From Kalmanozyma brasiliensis GHG001 (Eukaryota > Basidiomycota > Ustilaginomycetes > Ustilaginales), in contig NW_015961962.1 of the NCBI RefSeq assembly GCF_000497045.1, forward strand, positions 124,001-188,000: DNA of 64,000 bases, in the 5' to 3' direction. Positions 30,356 to 41,100 of the stretch are shown here, piece by piece. Below the pieces are notes generated by a model. That model made no database searches, was not told where the DNA came from, and worked only from the letters and a program-made list of their open reading frames with translations. Both the position numbers and the translations under genes were made by a program. Each line of letters starts with the position of its first letter. The first letter of the stretch is position 1.

Positions 30356-32626
30356 CTACAATCTGAGTCGTATCCCTCTCCTCGACATTTCCCTTGCCAG
30401 CCCACAGCACACACCCGTATACACCAGCAGAATCCCCACCGCCACCGCGTCGCTCGTATACATTGTCCTCACCGTCACGTTCACCAGCCCCGTTAGGAGG
30501 TTCGCGACCAAAAACACCGTCAACGAGTGTCGATTCACATCCTCCAACAGTCCCGGTGTCACCCCGTCTTGCCCCTCAGCAGGTTGCAGCACCCACAAGT
30601 ACACCAGCACGTATGCGAGCAAAAACGACGTGTTGAACGCGACGACCCACAGTACGTAGGGCAAATTTGCGAGTCGTCGACTGGTTCGCAATCCCACCGC
30701 ACCCGTCATGGCGTAAGCGGCCCACCAAAGGACGGCGAGACTGCCCAGAACCATGGCCAACTTGTCCGTCCGCGGTCTTGTTCTTCTCCGCCTCAGCTTG
30801 CGATACGCGAAATACGGATCGAGCGGTAGAACGTAATGCCCCAGATCGAGACCGATATAGAAGATCGCCAGATACCCGACCATACTCGTGAGACCTTCCT
30901 TGTTTTGGCTTGCCAACGTGGTTCGTGGGATTGTGTCGGACAACGCCCACTCCTGCCATTGCGTCAACTTCAGCAGGGTTTGGTGGGACAGCGTGAGCGC
31001 AAGACCGAGCAGGCTATACCGAATGACCCGCGCAAAAGGTCTCGACAACGTCGCTGCAAACGGCAAAACGCTGAGCGTGATGAAAAAATTCCAATGCACG
31101 CCGTACTCGCTGAGATGCTCCGGATACTCCACGCCCTTGACCATGACCACCCGCACGGAACCCAGCACCAGCAGCGGGAGAGCCTTGCGAAAGTCCGACA
31201 GAAGCTGCTGTTTCAGCGGCCGAAACCGATTGCGCGGACTCTTGAGGAAGGGAAGAGCCGAAATGATGCCAAGCGAAAAAACGAATGAGCCAACCCCCAT
31301 GTCCATCCAGCTGGTGCCGAAGGATTCGCATTTCGAAAGAAAACGCGGGAAGACCGGAAAGTCGACGGCGAGGATCGAGATGATTGTGACCAGCATCATG
31401 TGTGCGCGGTAGACGGTCAGGAAGGGTTGGGGCCGGACGAAGAGGTTGCGATCCATTGTCGTGGACGATGGTGTTGAGGATGAGGTGCGAGTCGGACCTC
31501 GTCGAGCGGAAGAATCGTCGATCGAAGATGTCGAGTGGTCCAGCGATGACTGCTGCCTGGCTTTGCCGAGCGGGTCCACGACGCTTCTCGCTAGAGGCGA
31601 CAGGGTCGACGATGCTGACGCCAGAGACTGCGCATCGGATCCATCGCGTGAATGAGGCTGCTGGATGGCTGTCGTTCTGAGTGCGGTCAGTTCCGCCCGT
31701 TTGGGCGAGGAAGAAGCTGAGGTGGACGCTCCCGCAGGCGACAGCAGCGAAGCGTCTGTGTTTCGAGAAGAGGTCGCTGAGGTGGACGAGCCAGGATTTG
31801 GACTTCGAGATGCCGTGTCGATCGCTGTGTCCAGCGACAGCTCCGTGTCCAGGCGCAAGGGCGAGCCGGGTCCATCGTAGAAGGTAGGCGGAGCAGCAGC
31901 TGCATGTGCGGCGTCGGCTGCTGAGTCGACTGACACACGGAATGGCAGATCTGCCTCTGCAGCAATCGTGTCAGTAGAGTCAGACGGAACCGATGCTTTG
32001 TGGTCCTCATCGGCGCTGTCATCGTCGGACTCCTTCTTGGACCAGTGTCGTTTCTGCCTCTTGTCCTTGTTGGGCCGCAGGTGGCCCGGTAATGGTGGTC
32101 CGCTGCGGATTAAAAAGGCCAGCACAGCAAGCAGCACACAGTTTGTCGCGATGAGATGAGTAGCTAGCACAGTGTGTGCGCTGACAGCTGGAACGATGAG
32201 GATGAGAAACTCGAGCTGCCAGTCGGACAAACTTGCTGTCGCGGTCGATATTGATGCTAGTGTTGCCAGCTCTCGCGGTGGACGTCGATGTTGTGCGCGC
32301 ACGAAACGAATACGTTTTGCCCTGAGCACGGCCCATACCGCGTAGGTGAGAAGCATGACAAGGCCGAGAGCATTGATGGAGTGAATCGAGCTGCCGGTCT
32401 GGTCGGCGATCCAGGCCTCCTTGAGTTGTTTGTACGAAGCGCTGTCCGCGGAGACAGCCGTGCCAACAGCTGGATGGTATGAAATTGGGAGCGCGATGTT
32501 TCCGAGTGGTGGTGGATCATGTTGGCTGCTATGTTCGTATTGCTGGTGGTGAGTGCGATGGCGATGGCCAGCATCCACCGCAGCGAGAGGGTCATGAGCA
32601 CCTCTGCCGCCGACCGGACGATCCAT
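30356..32626 (-). CDS. GWT1: GPI-anchored wall transfer protein 1, glucosaminyl-PI inositol acyltransferase (GWT1/PIG-W)
   Basis: This 756-residue multi-spanning ER membrane enzyme adds an acyl chain to the inositol of GlcN-PI during GPI-anchor synthesis. It matches yeast Gwt1 along its length: YKQLKEAWIADQTGSS near the N-terminus, ILAVDFPVFPRFLSKCESF then GTSWMDMGVGSFVFSLGI (about 420-455), YPEHLSEYGVHWNFFITLS, and RRLANLPYVLWVV near the end. The start is the first in-frame ATG, at 32626; the frame opens slightly upstream with a non-ATG codon. Yeast Gwt1 is 490 residues. The extra length is mostly a Ser/Asp-rich disordered loop at about residues 185-390 between membrane segments. GWT1 is essential in studied fungi and is the target of the antifungal manogepix. 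Intronless. Confidence 0.95.
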   Translation of the reverse strand: MDRPVGGRGAHDPLAAVDAGHRHRTHHQQYEHSSQHDPPPLGNIALPISYHPAVGTAVSADSASYKQLKEAWIADQTGSSIHSINALGLVMLLTYAVWAVLRAKRIRFVRAQHRRPPRELATLASISTATASLSDWQLEFLILIVPAVSAHTVLATHLIATNCVLLAVLAFLIRSGPPLPGHLRPNKDKRQKRHWSKKESDDDSADEDHKASVPSDSTDTIAAEADLPFRVSVDSAADAAHAAAAPPTFYDGPGSPLRLDTELSLDTAIDTASRSPNPGSSTSATSSRNTDASLLSPAGASTSASSSPKRAELTALRTTAIQQPHSRDGSDAQSLASASSTLSPLARSVVDPLGKARQQSSLDHSTSSIDDSSARRGPTRTSSSTPSSTTMDRNLFVRPQPFLTVYRAHMMLVTIISILAVDFPVFPRFLSKCESFGTSWMDMGVGSFVFSLGIISALPFLKSPRNRFRPLKQQLLSDFRKALPLLVLGSVRVVMVKGVEYPEHLSEYGVHWNFFITLSVLPFAATLSRPFARVIRYSLLGLALTLSHQTLLKLTQWQEWALSDTIPRTTLASQNKEGLTSMVGYLAIFYIGLDLGHYVLPLDPYFAYRKLRRRRTRPRTDKLAMVLGSLAVLWWAAYAMTGAVGLRTSRRLANLPYVLWVVAFNTSFLLAYVLVYLWVLQPAEGQDGVTPGLLEDVNRHSLTVFLVANLLTGLVNVTVRTMYTSDAVAVGILLVYTGVCCGLAREMSRRGIRLRL

Positions 32627-33028
32627 CGTGAAGATGCAAGTCAAGCCTGGAGCTGCCAAGGGCGTCAAAGCATGATGAATCGGATCGTTCTGGCTTTGAA
32701 AGTGCCTTTTACGAAGACGAAAGCTGCTGGTGATGTTGATGTAGTCGTGGCCGTCGGTAGTAATTGGACGAGAAGAACGTCAAGACGCCGTTCGTCGTCG
32801 TCGGCCTTTGACCGGCGCCGCCTGAACCCTATTTTTTGAGCACGGTCCCTCCACATGGAGTTGGCATGCATGAATCAGGGGCCATGTAGCTCGCCTGGTA
32901 GAGCAAACAAGACTCTTGCCTCTACACCATCCTCCTCCTCCAGCCTCCCATCCTTCATCCTCGTTGCCAAGTCCGAAGGAATCGGCCTTTGCTGAGCTGC
33001 TATTGCAGCTCCATCGACATTGTGCAAG
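32627..33028. promoter_or_regulatory. Divergent promoter, GWT1 / inositol 5-phosphatase
   Basis: These 402 bases lie between divergent start codons. A C/T-rich stretch (CATCCTCCTCCTCCAGCC and after, about 32927-32960) precedes the phosphatase start, as expected of its leader. The tRNA-like string at 32881-32904 lacks the rest of a tRNA. Confidence 0.5.
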
Positions 33029-35104
33029 ATGTCGACGACACCCGATCCATACCTTCTAGCATCGACCATCCTCACCCCAGACGAGCTCCCCAAACTCGCT
33101 CTCGTAACATACGACCCCTCTACCACCCAGGCCTCCACCGCCAGTAGCAGCAGTACACCTCTCACGCACACACAACGCATCTTCGTCATCGTCTCCAACA
33201 TCTCGTTCAACGTGGAGCAATGTGCAGTCCTCATCATCAAGCCGCGTCGCAAAGATCCTTCCACCGCCATCCTCCTGGACGTAATCCCCATCCTGCCGGA
33301 TCTCAAAATCGAGATTGAGCCGCAGCAAGGTCTCACCGCCTCTGCTGCCACTCCACGTAATCGTCCCCCCTCAGCTACGACGCTAGGTCTGTCGAGTCTG
33401 CCACAGACGCTGCCGACCATCCACACGCTGCTCGAGAGCGTCGTACCCGATCTGTTCGATACCAAAACCGAGAGCTCGAATGCCGCACTCAAGTTCACCC
33501 TTTCGCACTCCACCCAGTCTGCGAGTGGGATCACAAGCGACGCTGCGGGGCTCAAAGACTTCCTCAGCGTGCTCAAAGACCTACTCAAAGTGGCGGAAGA
33601 CGAAGCCTTCTCAATAGACAGGTCGCATCAATGGATGAAGGCTTACACGGAAGACCTCTCTCGGCCACATCATGGTCCGGTGAAAGAAACGCCCATCTTC
33701 TCGCGATTCTCCCACAGCGGATTTCTTCCGAGCACGGCTGCGCGGCAAGAGCCGCCCCGACCAGCCTCCCCGACCTCCAACGACCTGCGCATCTCGGTCG
33801 GCAGTTTTAATGTCAACAGCCACCTCCCCGCGGACGACATCCCGACGATCATCGGACTCAAAAAGTGGATCCGCGCAGAAGAGGATCCTGACTTGATCAT
33901 CGTCGGCTTTCAGGAAGTGGACAATTCGTCCGGTGCATATTTGTACCACTCTCCAGCCCGAGAAGAGGCATGGACACGAGCGATCATCCATGCTCTCGGA
34001 AGACGTGCCGAGCGGTATCGCAAGATCGCCGCAAAGCAGCTGGTGGGGCTGATGATCCTGGCGTTTGCACGGGCGGAGGTGAAGGCGGAGCTCGAGGAGG
34101 TCGTGACGGCGAGTGTTGGTGTAGGGCTGGGAGGGTTCGTTGCGAACAAGGGCGCGGTGGCAGTGAGGATGAAGGTAGGGAACAGGACGCTGTGCTTTGT
34201 CAATTCCCATCTCAGCGCGTTTGAAGGGCTGCAGGCGATGGAAAGGAGGTGTTGGGATTGGAACGAGATCTACAAGCGTTTGCGGTTTCGGGTGGAGCAG
34301 CCGAGGATGATGGACTTTTGGGAGACGCCTGGGCGGCATGCATTTGATGGCGAAGGGGTAGAACGAGAGGAGAAGCGGTTTAAGACGAGTCAGAAGGTCA
34401 AGGAGGACACTGTCGCTGTCGATCCACCAAATGGTAGCAACGAGAGCAGCGTTGATGGGAGCAACGACGAACCACCCACTCTTCACGCCGCCGCCGAGAC
34501 CCTCACTCCACCACCCAGGTTAGCAACCGAGCTGACGGAAGCCTCTTCGAACTCCATCACCGCCTCCTTTCGTCCCCCCTCCACCTCCCCGCCACCCACC
34601 ACCACCGCCCACACCACCATCCCCTACGTCGAACACGCCATCCTGTCGCACGACCTCGTCATCCATTTCGGCGACCTCAACTTCCGTCTCGACATCTCGC
34701 ACTCGGAAGCCCATCGATTGATCCGTCAACGCGACTACCCCACGCTTTACCGATACGACCAGCTGGAATCGCTTCGCACATCCGGTTCGCTCTTCGACGA
34801 CTTCCACGAAGGACCGCTGGACTTTGCACCCACGTACAAGTTCGACAAGGGTACAGATCGATATGACACGAGCGAGAAGGAGAGGGTTCCCGCGTGGACG
34901 GATCGGATCCTGTGGGCCGTGACGAGTGAGTGGGAGGACCAAGGGGAGAGTGCGACGTGGGAAGGCGAGGATGGGGAAGAGGAGAAGGAGAGGGAGAAGC
35001 AGAGGAGACAAGGAGTGGTGTTACAGTCGTATGAGGCAGTGACGGATCTCAAGTTCAGCGATCACAGGCCTGTCAGGGCGACGTTTCTTGTGCGCATTCG
35101 ATGA
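33029..35104 (+). CDS. Inositol-polyphosphate 5-phosphatase
   Basis: This 691-residue protein has an ATG at 33029; the open frame starts nine bases earlier at a TTG. The C-terminal catalytic domain (about 254-691) has the family's blocks: ISVGSFNVN, DLIIVGFQEVD, the long loop ending in GFVANKGAVAVRM and CFVNSHLSAFE, HFGDLNFRLD, PAWTDRILW and SDHRPV. These carry the metal- and phosphate-binding residues (the Asn in SFNVN, the Glu in QEV, GDLN, SDHR). The enzyme removes the 5-phosphate from phosphoinositides or inositol phosphates at membranes. There is no Sac1 domain, so it is not a synaptojanin (Inp51-53) type. The N-terminal 200 residues are a separate, apparently folded region I do not recognise, in the place where OCRL carries a PH domain. 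A low-complexity insert of about 90 residues (about 440-530) splits the catalytic domain before HFGDLN. Confidence 0.92.
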   Translation: MSTTPDPYLLASTILTPDELPKLALVTYDPSTTQASTASSSSTPLTHTQRIFVIVSNISFNVEQCAVLIIKPRRKDPSTAILLDVIPILPDLKIEIEPQQGLTASAATPRNRPPSATTLGLSSLPQTLPTIHTLLESVVPDLFDTKTESSNAALKFTLSHSTQSASGITSDAAGLKDFLSVLKDLLKVAEDEAFSIDRSHQWMKAYTEDLSRPHHGPVKETPIFSRFSHSGFLPSTAARQEPPRPASPTSNDLRISVGSFNVNSHLPADDIPTIIGLKKWIRAEEDPDLIIVGFQEVDNSSGAYLYHSPAREEAWTRAIIHALGRRAERYRKIAAKQLVGLMILAFARAEVKAELEEVVTASVGVGLGGFVANKGAVAVRMKVGNRTLCFVNSHLSAFEGLQAMERRCWDWNEIYKRLRFRVEQPRMMDFWETPGRHAFDGEGVEREEKRFKTSQKVKEDTVAVDPPNGSNESSVDGSNDEPPTLHAAAETLTPPPRLATELTEASSNSITASFRPPSTSPPPTTTAHTTIPYVEHAILSHDLVIHFGDLNFRLDISHSEAHRLIRQRDYPTLYRYDQLESLRTSGSLFDDFHEGPLDFAPTYKFDKGTDRYDTSEKERVPAWTDRILWAVTSEWEDQGESATWEGEDGEEEKEREKQRRQGVVLQSYEAVTDLKFSDHRPVRATFLVRIR

Positions 35105-35188
35105 AATGTAGCATCAAACGACGTTGCAGATGTGTGCCGAAGGTCATGGTTCTCGCGGCAGCATCAAGTGACGATACAAGCCGCAAGA

Positions 35189-36321
35189 TTATAGACCTAG
35201 ACTCCTGAGAACGCCCAACCAGCCCCTCCCACCCCACCGCACCCATTCACCGGCATTGCCGGCTATCCCGCCCAGTGTGGCTGCCAACCCCGTCTCCCTC
35301 CCCTCCACAGCCCGTCTGAACAGCCGCTGCGTGTCCTGAAAGTGCGCAATGCTCGGCGAGGCAGCGTGAAGTGTTGCTGCGGTATATGCGAGCGTCAGCC
35401 TCGTCCGCAACGAATACCAGTCGGGACCATCCGGGTCGATGTACCCCGTGCGCGCTTGGACAGTCGGATGCGTCAGCACCGTCGAGATGAAGCCCGAGGT
35501 GAGATTTAGCAGCGGAAGAGGCGTGGGTAGGTTGGGTAGCACCGTTTGGTGCGGAAACACCGAGTGGAGGGTCGATGATGTTGGCGACAAGGTGGACAAG
35601 GATGTGATACCCTATGCGAGATCAAATGGAGGAGTGTCAGCGTGTGAGTCTGGAAGAAGTGTGGTGGGGGAAAGCGTACCTGTGTCAGATGCCCCCGAAC
35701 GGACCAGCTCAGTCGCAACCTTTCTTCAATCACAGCTGCTACCTTCTCTATCGCCGCCCGCTCCTCTGCCTTGGAGAGATTCTTGCGCGTGTTCACGGGC
35801 TTACCCTGCGTCTTGCCCGCTTCTTCCCCGGTCCGCAGCGACGCCAGCACGGTTTCGGGCGAGACACCGTGTATCACAGATAGGTCGCATAGGCTGTTCC
35901 ACGCTTCAAACAGCTTCGCGTCAAAGGAGGACTCCGGACCAGGGAAGAGCGTCGAGACGACGCGCATGCGTTTGGACAGCTCGTCGGTGTCGAGGGGGTC
36001 GGCAGAGGTGCGCAGGTAGGCCTGCCGGGTGAAGCCATATTGTGGGATGTGTGGGATCGAGTCAAGGAGCAGAAGTGTGCTTGCATCTGGTGCGCTGTGC
36101 GTGGTGTGGTGTGGACTGCTGCTGCTACTGCTACCAATGGGTGTCTGAGACGAGCTAGCTGATGGAGATTCTGAGGTGCGCGAGCTCGATGCGATCGATC
36201 GTGAAGATTGCCGGGATCGTAGTCGAGGCTGTATCGCTGAACGGGCGGGGATGGCGGCGCGCGATGGTCCAGCCACGCGGGCGACGGTGTGCATCGCTCT
36301 CAATGCAGATCTCACCGACAT
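35189..36321 (-). CDS. COQ9: COQ9, ubiquinone biosynthesis protein
   Basis: A two-exon gene: exon 1 is 36321-35680, the intron is 35679-35612 (68 bases, GTACGC...CATAG, phase 0), and exon 2 is 35611-35189. The joined protein is 354 residues. It matches COQ9 in order: a presequence, then LLLLDSIPHIPQYGFTRQA, a middle helical region with ELSKRMRVVSTLFPG, and the C-terminal PDWYSLRTRLTLAYTAATLH followed by FQDTQRLFRRAVEG. COQ9 binds lipid and supports COQ7 in the hydroxylation step of coenzyme Q synthesis on the mitochondrial inner membrane. I chose the ATG at 36321 because it opens a clean Arg/Ala/Ser presequence (MSVRSALRAMHTVARVAG); an ATG at 36414 is also in frame. Exon 1 read past the donor loses all similarity, which supports the splice. 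Confidence 0.85.
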
Positions 36322-36510
36322 CGTTGCTCGTATCAGCCCAACGGTGAGGACGGTGACGATGAGCAGGAAGCTAGAAGCACCCGACGTTTCTTCTCGAATC
36401 AAAACCGGCTGCATCAAGTGGAGGCAAAATCAGGTTTTGCGCTCCCACCATCTCAACTCGACGGGCTTTCTGCGAAGCACCTCGCCTCAAACGTCGACCA
36501 CCCCAACCTG

Positions 36511-36529
36511 ACACACACACACACACACA
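36511..36529. repeat. AC dinucleotide microsatellite
   Basis: About 9.5 copies of AC lie between the COQ9 start and the eIF2B delta stop. Confidence 0.8.
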
Positions 36530-36562
36530 ATAAGCGTTTCGCAATCATCATTGAGTGTGCGT

Positions 36563-38188
36563 CTAAACACCATACAGCACGCTCTTGTAATCGCGCAGAA
36601 TGACACCCACACTCTCGGGCCCAGACAGTCCGACCTCGCTCGCCACGGCCGAGATGAACCTCGGCGGGGTCACATCGTACAGCAGGTTGACCACCGCCAG
36701 ATTCGGCGAAGTCTCCCACTCCTTGACATCGATCAGCCCTCCCTTCCTCTCCTTTTCACTGTCCTCCTCCGCATCGAAAGCCTCCTCCGACGATGGCAGG
36801 AGCAAGTCTCTCGGGTTGCCCGCCTCGTTTTGGACGAACGAATCGAGCTGCACGCGCTCCGAAAACTTGTACGTCTCGCAGCAGACGATGACGGGGATGC
36901 CCTTTTCCTTTGCCATCATTGCACAGGTGGCTGTGCCGGCGCGAGAGTAGAGTGCACCGTTGGCAAGAAGCGCCGATGTGCCTAGAAGCAAAATGTCCGC
37001 CCGCGGCATGAGCGACGAGAGGCTCGAGATCAGGCCATACGTGCACGGAATCCCGGCCGCAAGCAGCACCGACAACAACGCTTTGCCCTCGAGCAGAGGT
37101 CGAGTGTCAACAACGATCACCTCGAAGCGGACCCCACGCTGCCATGCAGCAAGAAGCGTGCCTTCAACAACCGACGAGCGCGCAAAGGTCATGACCACAT
37201 CGCCGTCCTTGATCTTGTTACCCGCCTGGGTGCGGATGATCTTGGATGCGTAGACGATTCGATCGCGTACAAAGTGGTCGATGCGTTCGAGCAGGTGTTC
37301 TTTCGCCTCGTCTTCTGTGAGGTCCGCACTGACGACCGAGATTTCGTACTTGAGGTATCGTACCGCGACACCCTGCGAGGTGCCAAGTGCACGCGCATCG
37401 ACGAGGTGCCCGACCTGAACAGAGACCGTCTTGAGGAGATCACGATTGAGCATCTCGCCTCGGGGAGTGGTGTAGTCGCGAATGACGTCGGCCATGGCGC
37501 GCAGCAGAGCGATGGCGCGAGTGTCGGCGCCCATGAGCTTGTACTGTGCCAGCTGGGACGAGAGCCGCAAGATGGAAGGGTGGATGTTGGAGCGGAACGA
37601 GGCCGAGACGAGGGCTGCAATGTGCGCATTGTGCGGCTTGCCGGAGGAGACATTGCCAAAGAGGGCGACGCTGGGATGCTGAGGGATCGCTTTTGCGGCG
37701 ACTTCAGCATCGTGTGCGCCTTTCCTTGCTCCGCCGGTCGAGGCCACGGCAGCCCCTGTCGCACCAGCAGCAGCACTCGCTGACGCTATTGCGGCTCCGC
37801 TTGCACCGCTACTCCCACCTGCTATCCTTGCGTTGCCTCCGGCGTTGTTTGCAGATGAGGATCCGGGTCGCCTTCCTCCTTGAGCATTATCGCGACTCGA
37901 CTGCTGGCTGCGGTCTGCCGCACCGCCTCGCTGAGCAGCACCGGCTGCTGGCGGTCCCTTGTGAGGCGTAGAAGCCGCTTCCGGACCCCTCTCAGCTACC
38001 TTGGCTGCTCTGCGCGCGGCCTTGAGCTCCTTGGCCGACTTCTTGTCGTTGGCGCTTTCCTTTGCGAGTTGCTTAGCTGCCTCGGCTGGCTTTGAGGTCG
38101 TCGCTGTGCTGGGACCTGCAGCTGCGCTAGAGCTTGTTGCTTGAGTAGCGCCCGCTGGTGTTTCTGCTGGTGCTTTCGAGTCCGACAT
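36563..38188 (-). CDS. GCD2: Translation initiation factor eIF2B subunit delta (GCD2)
   Basis: This intronless protein of 541 residues is the delta regulatory subunit of eIF2B, the nucleotide exchange factor for eIF2 that senses phosphorylated eIF2 alpha in the integrated stress response. The C-terminal half (about 195-541) is the conserved Rossmann-like eIF2B alpha/beta/delta domain. It includes ADTRAIALLRAMADVIRDY, the ARSSVVEGTLLAAW block, VDTRPLLEGKALLSVLLAAG, PRADILLLGTSALLANGALYSRAGTA and IPVIVCCETYKFSERVQLDS. The last residues, VGVILRDYKSVLYGV, match the usual end. The N-terminal 180 residues are disordered and rich in Ala, Ser, Gly and Lys, as in other delta subunits. The start is an ATG at 38186-38188. 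It lies upstream of COQ9 on the same strand, with 241 bases between. Confidence 0.95.
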   Translation of the reverse strand: MSDSKAPAETPAGATQATSSSAAAGPSTATTSKPAEAAKQLAKESANDKKSAKELKAARRAAKVAERGPEAASTPHKGPPAAGAAQRGGAADRSQQSSRDNAQGGRRPGSSSANNAGGNARIAGGSSGASGAAIASASAAAGATGAAVASTGGARKGAHDAEVAAKAIPQHPSVALFGNVSSGKPHNAHIAALVSASFRSNIHPSILRLSSQLAQYKLMGADTRAIALLRAMADVIRDYTTPRGEMLNRDLLKTVSVQVGHLVDARALGTSQGVAVRYLKYEISVVSADLTEDEAKEHLLERIDHFVRDRIVYASKIIRTQAGNKIKDGDVVMTFARSSVVEGTLLAAWQRGVRFEVIVVDTRPLLEGKALLSVLLAAGIPCTYGLISSLSSLMPRADILLLGTSALLANGALYSRAGTATCAMMAKEKGIPVIVCCETYKFSERVQLDSFVQNEAGNPRDLLLPSSEEAFDAEEDSEKERKGGLIDVKEWETSPNLAVVNLLYDVTPPRFISAVASEVGLSGPESVGVILRDYKSVLYGV

Positions 38189-41100
38189 GATCAGCGTTCG
38201 ACGGTGCGTAGCTTGCGTTCCGACGATGATGATGGTGTGGAAGCAGTTAACTAGGAAGAAAGGGTGTCCGCAGCCAACTTTTTTCCAATCGGACCCGCGC
38301 AGCTCGCGAAATTTCCTAAAGCTGTTAGACTAGTAAGAGACTGTGACTCATTTCGACGATACGACGGCCTAACAACGCGTTTCCGAGATTTAGCACTACG
38401 CCGCCGTCGTCGTCTCTCTTCAAGGCCGACGTTGGAGCTGACATCGCCCCTGAGGGCCCTAGGCGACATGCATCGTGCAAGCTCGATTGTTTGTGAAGAG
38501 CGTCGCTTGCTAGCAGGAGCAATTCCGTCCCCGCGACACATAATTCCGAACTCGCATGGACAGCGCTGTGCCTGACAGGTTCTTGCAGTCGTCATCACCC
38601 TTTGTCTGCCCAGTCAAGCTGCAAGGTCCTAGGGGCGCGCTACAGAAGATGTCGATGTGCTTTTGACTTAACAATGATGGCCCTGCAAGGTCGGATACCA
38701 TGATACTCAGTAAGAGAATCAGGTTCAGCCTCGTTCGGCCGTACAGATATCCAACGAACGCTCATCTTGGTTGTGTTGCGAGAGAAAGATTGTTGCTGGT
38801 CGGACGGGGTCTTTGCGAGCATTAATCTGTGGATCATTTTTGTGGACCAGGCACACCGGGCGTACCAAGCAGCACGGCTCGACTCGACATGCTCTCAGAA
38901 AAGAGGGTGGCTGCGGCTGCTGCTGCTGCGAAGCGTGGCAACTTGTCTCGCTTAGGACAAATTTAAGTTGGCGGTGAACTACACGTGAAGACCTCGCTTA
39001 AACTTTGTGTCCCTGCACGGTCGCGTTGCTGCATTTGGACTGCGGCGTGCGTGGGACCGGACTGCACTCGTTGCGACTCGAGCACCGTCCCATGGCCAGC
39101 GCAGGTCATGCGATGGTCGACGGCGCGGGTCAGGAACGATGCTAGGCGCCCTGAGCTTGGGCCACGATGGTGTCAGGGGCCGTTGCGAGCGGTACTCGGT
39201 CCAGGAACGCTCCGGTGGGCTTGAGTGAGGGGTCTAGTGCCGTGGTGACAGCGGAGAGTTGATACCACTGGGTGCGCATGCAGAAGCCTTGGCAAGCCCT
39301 TCCCGAAGAGGCGAATAAGTTCGGATGCAGCGCATCAAGTTGAGTCCATAGCAGAGTGGCGCTCCGTCGGATCGACACACGAGGGCGCCCGGATCGCACC
39401 CTGTCACGCTGCGGATCCCGAAGTCACAGTGCGACGGCGGATCGGACGACGTCGAAGAGCGTCTCTTGAACAATGTCCAGTCATGCCTCGGTGTCCAAAA
39501 GCTTGTCTGGAAGAGCCGACGGCTGCGAGTCGAGTTGCAGGGTGGCAACAATGAATGCAACAGGCATGGCAAGCGAGTGAGAATGGCTTACGATTTGTGG
39601 CGGCAGGCATGCGTGCAGATTGGATCGGAATTGCCGCTCCTCACTGTCCAACACACGCCAAATCCCACGCTCGACCTAAGCGACATGTACGAAGTCACTG
39701 AACTGCATCTCGCGTGAAGAGGAAGCCTCTACATCGCTCTTCGGCGAGCAAAGCCGATGTTACGACAATGGAAGAGGCAAGCTTAGTGAGGCGAATCGAT
39801 GGAAGTCCCGACAGATTGTCTCGCTGATCTGCATCGACAAGAATCTACAAGGGTTATCGTTGTGGCTGGTGACGGCGGCGTCGGATGATTCAATTCGGCG
39901 TGGGAACTTGCAAATCAGTCTTGGCACGCGTTGATGCTTTTGGCCTGTCACGCCCAATCGCCCGCGGACCAAGCCTGCAAGGTCGACGAGCTGCATGCTA
40001 CGCTGCATTGTAGTTGACTTGTCAAAGCCTGTGCGTGTGCATATTTCATTGTGCGGTACCGCAGCTCGCTTAGGCACCACGCGGGGCAGCCGTTCTCAAG
40101 GAACGCTCCCGCTCAACCCACCGACCCCTTGCGTCTTTCTGTTGATCGAACAACGCCATGCGACTCCCGCCCTCCTTGCTTTGCTTTGATACCCTTCCAC
40201 GATCGAGCACTACATCGAAAGCCGATCACAAGCAGTGAATAAGGTTGGCCGGCTTATATTGAGTCTGATCAGGCTACCCCTGTGACGATTTGGGCTAGGA
40301 CAAGCTTGCTTGGCAGTGACGAGCAACGGCTCAAGACAATGGACCCCTTGCAGCTCAGCTGAGCTCCGCACCACTTTGACATCCAAATACGTTCGGGAAA
40401 AGGAGTCAGCTTGAGATCCGACGGAAGCTCCAAGCTGACTTGCAAATGGATCTGCCGCTAGCTTTTGTCTGTTTGTGATCCCGCTGCTTTGGCTGGTGTT
40501 GGTTAGATCTAACTTACCGCATTTTCGAGGTCAAGAGCATCGCAAATTTGCCCTTTTTTGCTACTCCGACGCGCTGAACCGCTTCAATCGCTTTCCCCCG
40601 AATTCGGAGAGTGTGGCAGCACCAACGGTTCGCTTCCGGCTGGCTGGCGGGCTGACTGGCAGCCAGCAGCGCGTGTGATACCTCGCTTAGCAGACACGAC
40701 GCCTCTTTTTTTTTTTTTCCGTGGCTGGCTTTTCCCACGAGTCTGGGCTCGAGTTTGAGTGAGTGACAGCAATTGTGCCTTGTCTCTGCTGCTGTTCTGC
40801 CGCTCCCGTGCTCTTGTCTGCATCAATGCACACAATCAAGCGTATGCATGCACTGCTGAGTGGCTGTCGGCAAGATGAGTGGACTGGATTGCACTCGACT
40901 TGCACTCGCTCTCGACCTTTGGCTCTCCGCCTGAACCTCAGCAGCGGCTATCCAGTCGTTCTTCGCTTTCCTTTCGCGGTAGACTGCGTGACAGGCCAAA
41001 AGGGAATCACCTTTTCTATGGAGCCGAGGTTCAGCTGGTCTCCTACCTTTGCACCGGCTTGAGCTTATTGTTCCCCATACGCAGCGCAGCAGAGACTACA

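Noticed and set aside
32881..32904. A tRNA-like start, GCCATGTAGCTCGCCTGG then TAGAGC
   Set aside because: It resembles an A box and D arm, but there is no anticodon arm, B box (GGTTCGA) or acceptor pairing downstream.
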